Source: Planctomycetota bacterium (lineage in GTDB: Bacteria > Planctomycetota > Planctomycetia > Pirellulales > Thermoguttaceae). From it: 11,217 nt of DNA. Under the pieces are notes generated by a model. That model was not told where the DNA came from, did no database searches, and was given only the letters and a program-made list of their open reading frames with translations. The stretch spans positions 1-11,217 of the forward strand of contig JAMOAF010000623.1 of assembly GCA_023621895.1 (NCBI GenBank), written 5' to 3'. This document shows, in pieces, positions 8,020 through 11,217 of the stretch. The translations under genes and the position numbers were made by a program. Position 1 is the first letter of the stretch, and each line of letters starts with the position of its first letter.

Positions 8020-8503
8020 AGCTCCGGGCCGCCCGCTGGGCGGCGCAGCCGGGCTCGGCGAGCATCGGCCGCAATTCATCGACGAAGTCCCTCGCGTCCT
8101 TGAACTGCCGGTAAACGCTGGCAAACCGCACGTAGGCCACCTGGTCCAACTCGCGGAGATGCTCCATCACGATCTCGCCGATATACCGGCTCTCCACCTC
8201 CGACTCGCAGTTGGCTTCGATGTGGTTTTCCACCTCGGTGACCAACGCCTCCAGATCGGCGTCGGTGATCGGACGCTTCCAGCAGGCCTTTTCAAGACCC
8301 TGCATGAGCTTCGTGCGATCGAACGGCACACGGGTACCGTCCTTTTTCACGACCCTGACTGTCGTGCGCTCCACGCGCTCGTAGGTCGTGTAGCGGCGCA
8401 GGCAAGCGTTGCACTGCCGCCGCCGCCGCGTGGCGACGCCGTCTTCGCTCGCTCGCGAATCAATCACCTTATCGTTGTCAACGTGACAGAACGGGCACTT
8501 CAT
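8000..8503 (-). CDS. nrdR: Transcriptional repressor NrdR
   Basis: The 167-residue protein is the nucleotide-sensing repressor of ribonucleotide reductase genes. An N-terminal zinc ribbon has Cys3, Cys6, Cys31 and Cys34, with the family hallmark VIDSR (13-17) and RRRRQC before the second Cys pair. An ATP-cone domain follows from about residue 50 (VVKKDGTRVPFDRTKL), which binds (d)ATP and controls oligomer state and DNA binding. The start at 8503 puts the zinc ribbon at the very N-terminus (MKCPFC) and has AGGGAG about 10 nt upstream; a longer in-frame start would add 13 unrelated residues. The C-terminal tail after about residue 150 is Ala/Arg-rich and longer than the conserved core. It converges on the polyprenyl synthase with a 20-bp tail-to-tail overlap. 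No ribonucleotide reductase gene is in the window. Confidence 0.95.
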   Translation of the reverse strand: MKCPFCHVDNDKVIDSRASEDGVATRRRRQCNACLRRYTTYERVERTTVRVVKKDGTRVPFDRTKLMQGLEKACWKRPITDADLEALVTEVENHIEANCESEVESRYIGEIVMEHLRELDQVAYVRFASVYRQFKDARDFVDELRPMLAEPGCAAQRAARSFSDGDR

Positions 8504-8641
8504 AGCCGGGCAACTCCCTATGCCGCCTTTTCCACTGTACACTTTCCCGCCGTTTTAGAAAGGGGGATCGCGATAATCTCGCGGCGGCGTGGCGGCGTAC
8601 CCGACCCCGGCCGGATAACCGCGCGCCAGGTTGCCGCGGGA

Positions 8642-8698
8642 CGGGCAAGGTTCAAGGCCCAATTCTCGATGGCCAAGAGTAGCCAAGACTGGGCCGTT
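8642..8698 (-). repeat. Dispersed repeat, copy B (inverted)
   Basis: Read on the minus strand this begins AACGGCCCAGTCTTGG and ends TTGGGCCTTGAACCTTGCCC. The first block matches copy A (148-162) at 14 of 15 positions, and the second matches 180-200 at 20 of 21. The segment between is similar but not identical. It lies in inverted orientation to copy C, 60 bp away, so the pair could form a long-stem hairpin (16 of 17 pairs between 8646-8662 and 8725-8741). Confidence 0.65.
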
Positions 8699-8724
8699 TC
8701 TTGGGAGCACCGGACTAAGGGAAC

Positions 8725-8757
8725 TTGGACCTTGAACCTTGGATTCTGGACCTTGCC
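8725..8757 (+). repeat. Dispersed repeat, copy C (heptad run)
   Basis: TTGGACCTTGAACCTTG (8725-8741) is identical to 182-198. It continues with a degenerate further unit, GATTCTGGACCTTGCC, giving a run of TTGRACC-like heptads. Only the heptad block is shared; the CAGTCTTG block of copies A and B is absent upstream. This suggests that the heptad tract is the core of the element. Confidence 0.55.
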
Positions 8758-8973
8758 GCAGGGCGCTGTTGGCCGTTGCGTATCTCAAAAGCGCTATACC
8801 CCTCAGTGGCGGGGCATGCGCAGCCGCCCCGTACCGCAGTTGCCGCATTCGCGCCCCCGGTGCCGTTAACGAGCGAAGCCAATTGCGAGGCTCGCGCCAG
8901 TCGCCGCGACGGACTCCGAACCGACCGATCGGCGCGGCTTGCCGGCGGCAGTCTCCGCGTGCCCCGAGGCCAG

Positions 8974-9001
8974 TAGTCTCGGGCGTCGAAAAGCTTATAA
9001 T
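8974..9001 (+). promoter_or_regulatory. Promoter of the zinc-ribbon/PH-domain gene
   Basis: TATAAT at 8996-9001 is a perfect -10 hexamer in otherwise GC-rich DNA, preceded after 16 bp by the poor -35 candidate TAGTCT (8974-8979). A start of transcription near 9008 would give a leader of about 45 nt containing the Shine-Dalgarno AAAGGA (9038-9043) 9 nt before the ATG at 9053. The -10 is convincing; the -35 is not. Confidence 0.5.
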
Positions 9002-9052
9002 AGGCCGCACCGAGCCGGCAGAAGGCAATCCCCGCGGAAAGGATCGAACAAG

Positions 9053-9793
9053 ATGAAGTGCCCAGCGTGTCAGAATGAGGTGAATGTCGATTCCATCTAT
9101 TGTCCGAAATGCGGCGAGAAGCTCGAACAGGCCGCGGAGCAGGCGCCCGCTGCCGCATCGGCTCCCCAACCGGATGCCGAAGACCGCGGCCAAGGCGCGG
9201 AGGAGCAACCCGCCGGCGAAGAGGCGCGCCCGACCGCCAGCGAGCGGCTCATGGAGCGGGCTCGCGAGGGGGGCGCGCAGACGCCCGCGGCGGAGCCCGT
9301 CTCGGGTTGGTCGAAAGGGGGTTATTCGCCCAAGGCGCTGAACGCCCGATTCTTGGCCACGTGCCTGGTCACGGCCGCCCTCTTGGCGCTCGTTGTCTGG
9401 TTGTGGTGGGGTGAGAGTGGCTGGTGGAAATGGGCCGGCTACGCTTCGATCGTTGTGATTGCGGCACTGTGGATCTGGTACCTGTGCGTGCGAATCTATC
9501 GCGTCGGCACGATCAAGTACGAGTTGACCACCCATCAGTTCTATCACGAGGTGGGCATCTTTCGCCGCGTCCGCGACGTAATCGAGGTCATCGACATCGA
9601 TGATCTGAAACTGGAGCGAACGCTCTGGGATCGGGTCGTCAACGGCGGCGTCGGCACCGTTGTCATCCGGTCGGCCGACCCGTCCAATCCGGAACTGCGG
9701 CTGGTCGGCCTCGTGAATCCCGATGAAGTGTTCCACGCCCTCGACAACGCGCGGCGGAAGGAGCGTGTCGCTCGCGGGCTGAAGTCGGTGTAG
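9053..9793 (+). CDS. Zinc-ribbon, two-TM membrane protein with bacterial PH (DUF304/bPH_2) domain
   Basis: The 246-residue protein has three parts. An N-terminal zinc ribbon has Cys3, Cys6, Cys17 and Cys20 (CPAC and CPKC). A low-complexity Ala/Glu/Pro linker runs from about 25 to 85. Two hydrophobic helices at about 100-119 and 128-148 are followed by a C-terminal domain (about 152-235) with the bacterial PH-like pattern: YELTTHQFYHEVGIF, then a beta strand around VIDIDDLKLERTLWDR, then GVGTVVIRSADPSNPELRLVGLVNPDEV. The last is typical of YdbS/DUF304 membrane proteins. The zinc ribbon and PH domain would lie on the same side of the membrane, probably cytoplasmic. The start follows a good Shine-Dalgarno and gives the ribbon at the N-terminus. 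Such architectures are common in planctomycetes and their function is unknown; a membrane scaffold or sensor is possible but unproven. It looks monocistronic. Confidence 0.8.
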   Translation: MKCPACQNEVNVDSIYCPKCGEKLEQAAEQAPAAASAPQPDAEDRGQGAEEQPAGEEARPTASERLMERAREGGAQTPAAEPVSGWSKGGYSPKALNARFLATCLVTAALLALVVWLWWGESGWWKWAGYASIVVIAALWIWYLCVRIYRVGTIKYELTTHQFYHEVGIFRRVRDVIEVIDIDDLKLERTLWDRVVNGGVGTVVIRSADPSNPELRLVGLVNPDEVFHALDNARRKERVARGLKSV

Positions 9794-9804
9794 ACCCGAC
9801 CGTC

Positions 9805-9829
9805 CAAGACGGGAGTGAATTCCGTCTTG
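9805..9829. terminator. Hairpin between convergent genes, possible bidirectional terminator
   Basis: CAAGACGG (9805-9812) and CCGTCTTG (9822-9829) form a perfect 8-bp stem with a 9-nt loop, in the 46-bp gap between the + strand PH-domain gene and the minus-strand acetyltransferase gene. Placement between two convergent stops fits a shared terminator. There is no T-run on either side, so it is not a canonical intrinsic terminator. Confidence 0.5.
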
Positions 9830-9839
9830 CGGGCAGCCG

Positions 9840-11144
9840 TCAGGCCCTGGCGCCGGCCGGCAGGTCATCCAGCGGGGGGCGCCAAAGGAAATGACCGGGG
9901 AAGAGGGCCGAAGCGGCTTCGCGGGCGAGTTTTGTGGAGGCCTCGACGGCCACCAGGGCCCCGGGCGCGCCTTTGATCGTTCCGAGGAGAAGCTGCGAGA
10001 AAGCCGTACTGTCGACGCGCAGGTAGCTCCGCCCGACCGAACCGGAGCCAACGCTTGCCGCCGTCAAGGCCTGGCCGTCGCATTGATCCGGCTCGCGCGG
10101 CCCGAGGGCGAGCGAGAGTTGATACTTGCGGTTCTCGACGGCAAAGCCCAGCTCGAGCGGCAGCCCCAGGCCTCCGCGCCTGGCGCGATCCAGTAGCTCG
10201 ACCGAGAGCCGCTGGAGCATCCGGTCCGGGCAGAGCAGCTTGGCCATCAGCACTTCGCAGCGGCGCGGATGGCCGACCGAGACGGCGGCGCCGGCCTGCT
10301 GTAGCAGGGATGAGAGGGGATGGCCCTCGGCCAGGTGGATGCTGAGCGTGTCGATGCCTTGCTCGATTGCTTCTCCGCAGGCGCGGCAGAGGAGTTGCAC
10401 GCCCGACTTGCGATGATCGGGCGCCGTCATCAACTCGAGGACCTGCCCGGCCTTGAGGACGGCATAGCCGACGATTCCCGGCGGGGACGGCGCGCGGCTG
10501 CGGTGTTTTCCCCAATCGATCGCCACCAGGATTTCGTCGTAAGCCTTGCGATTGACAAGCCAGTGCCAGTAGGCTTCCGTCCGCTCGAGCGGCCCGTACG
10601 TGCCGTCCGTGTTGAGGCGATAGATTCTGGCCAGGTCGAGGATTTCCATCCGCCGCACGGGGCGGATGTCGAGCGGCCGGCGAATCTTGGGATAGTCGTC
10701 CGTCTGGGCGAGCACGGCGAGTATCTGCCAGACGCCGGCGATCCAGCGGTTGCGGTCTCCGCAATCGATCCAGCCGGCCTTGCGAAAGAAGGCGGGCTGC
10801 GTGGTGGAGAGCAGGCCGACCGCGGCCCCTCGCTCGACCATCAGGCGTTCGGCGCGGCGGAGCAGGACTGCCCCGAGTCCCCGGCCGCGAATTTCGGGCG
10901 CGGTGGCCAACCAACGCAACCCGGCGACCGGAATCACCGCCCGCCCGAGGTACATCGCCCGGCGCGTGATTTGCACATGGCCAAATATCTGGCGGCCGCC
11001 CTTGATCAGCAGGCGGTCGCGGCTCTCGTAATACGGGTCTTCCAGCGAGGCTTTGAACTCGCCGGGCGACGGTCCGTGGAAGACCGAGTTGAGGAAGTGC
11101 AGAGCTGAGACATCATCAGCCGTCCTGGCAGAGACAATCGCCAT
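9840..11144 (-). CDS. Eis-like GNAT N-acetyltransferase (tandem GNAT with C-terminal SCP2-like domain)
   Basis: The 434-residue protein resembles the Eis family, in which two GNAT folds are followed by a sterol-carrier-like domain. The first GNAT domain (about 1-150) contains the acetyl-CoA pyrophosphate-binding loop APEIRGRGLGAVLL (82-95). The second covers about 155-305 and has the Eis-like GPLERTEAYWHWLV (184-197). The third (about 325-434) has YLRVDSTAFSQLLLG (374-388), the pattern seen in such C-terminal domains. In Eis a Tyr acts as general acid in the segment YGRFGY; the matching segment here reads FRKAGW (120-125), so that Tyr is Phe120. The C-terminus ends in Ala rather than the aromatic residue used by mycobacterial Eis. 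The substrate is unknown and may be a protein or an amine. The ATG at 11144 is the first Met and leads straight into the fold; no strong Shine-Dalgarno is seen. Confidence 0.78.
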   Translation of the reverse strand: MAIVSARTADDVSALHFLNSVFHGPSPGEFKASLEDPYYESRDRLLIKGGRQIFGHVQITRRAMYLGRAVIPVAGLRWLATAPEIRGRGLGAVLLRRAERLMVERGAAVGLLSTTQPAFFRKAGWIDCGDRNRWIAGVWQILAVLAQTDDYPKIRRPLDIRPVRRMEILDLARIYRLNTDGTYGPLERTEAYWHWLVNRKAYDEILVAIDWGKHRSRAPSPPGIVGYAVLKAGQVLELMTAPDHRKSGVQLLCRACGEAIEQGIDTLSIHLAEGHPLSSLLQQAGAAVSVGHPRRCEVLMAKLLCPDRMLQRLSVELLDRARRGGLGLPLELGFAVENRKYQLSLALGPREPDQCDGQALTAASVGSGSVGRSYLRVDSTAFSQLLLGTIKGAPGALVAVEASTKLAREAASALFPGHFLWRPPLDDLPAGARA

Positions 11145-11181
11145 TGGCTGACCCGGCCGCCGCAGCGTTTTGCTCGCGGGA

Positions 11182-11196
11182 AACGACCGTGTCGTT
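11182..11196. promoter_or_regulatory. Short dyad upstream of the acetyltransferase gene
   Basis: AACGAC (11182-11187) and GTCGTT (11191-11196) form a perfect 6-bp dyad around CGT, about 40 bp before the minus-strand start codon. It could be an operator or a small leader hairpin. A dyad this short is weak evidence. Confidence 0.2.
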
Positions 11197-11217
11197 GCGG
11201 AAAGAGGCGTGCTCCCG

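Larger units (their letters stand above)
8504..9052. other. 549-bp gene-free region between divergent genes
   Basis: This stretch lies between divergently transcribed nrdR and the zinc-ribbon/PH-domain gene. I see no convincing gene on either strand; the long open frames are Arg/Pro-rich and match no known family. It contains two oppositely oriented copies of the dispersed repeat (8642-8698 and 8725-8757), a small hairpin CGCGA-TAATC-TCGCG (8569-8583), a GC hairpin (CGGGGC 8810-8815 with GCCCCG 8826-8831), and a consensus -10 box near its right end. A poor promoter-like match for nrdR (TACAGT on the minus strand, at 8534-8539) can be found but is weak. Confidence 0.55.

Noticed and set aside
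7883..8869. 328-codon plus-strand open frame opposite nrdR
   Set aside because: It is antisense to a textbook NrdR and extends into repeats; no domain is recognisable.
8555..10051. 498-codon minus-strand open frame spanning the gap, the PH-domain gene and the end of the acetyltransferase
   Set aside because: It crosses three unrelated units and opposes a gene with intact zinc-ribbon, TM and PH features. The Arg/Pro-rich translation matches nothing.

Overview
The window is GC-rich DNA (mostly two-thirds G+C by eye) with tightly packed bacterial genes. The gene content suggests a planctomycete or close relative (PVC group): a FabF-like ketosynthase, an ACP, two CrtI/retinol-saturase-type flavoproteins, a FabZ and a FabI-like reductase in one run resemble the gene sets proposed in anammox planctomycetes for ladderane lipid formation. 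The taxonomic call is inference; no rRNA or tRNA is present.

Layout. Positions 1-479 hold no recognisable gene, only a dispersed repeat copy, a weak candidate promoter and two small hairpins leading into the first gene. From 480 to 6325 six genes run on the + strand: ketosynthase (480-1724), acyl carrier protein (1823-2080), FAD oxidoreductase 1 (2177-3553), FAD oxidoreductase 2 (3646-5061), 3-hydroxyacyl-ACP dehydratase (5082-5507) and enoyl-ACP reductase (5522-6325). The first three gaps are 92-98 bp and the last two are 20 and 14 bp, so this looks like one operon. Next come moaC (6443-6928, molybdenum cofactor) and a long-chain polyprenyl diphosphate synthase (7015-8019). The latter converges on and overlaps nrdR (8000-8503, minus strand). 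A 549-bp gene-free stretch (8504-9052) carries two more copies of the repeat in opposite orientation. It ends in a consensus -10 box in front of a zinc-ribbon/two-TM/PH-domain membrane protein (9053-9793). A hairpin separates that gene from a convergent minus-strand Eis-like GNAT acetyltransferase (9840-11144).

How the genes work together. The six-gene run supplies condensation (KS), carrier (ACP), dehydration (FabZ) and enoyl reduction (FabI-like), plus two flavoproteins of a family that desaturates, saturates or isomerises polyenes. No ketoreductase (FabG) or malonyl transferase (FabD) is present, so the cluster probably borrows those from housekeeping fatty acid synthesis. The simplest reading is a dedicated acyl-ACP assembly line making an unusual, possibly polyunsaturated or cyclised chain that the flavoproteins modify. 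The product cannot be told from sequence. The KS gating loop (GMLGIN in place of GFGGTN) and the FabI-like enzyme (Ile in place of the first active-site Tyr) both depart from the housekeeping enzymes, which fits a specialised substrate. The downstream genes (moaC, polyprenyl synthase, nrdR, PH-domain protein, GNAT) look like ordinary housekeeping or accessory genes without an evident link to the cluster.
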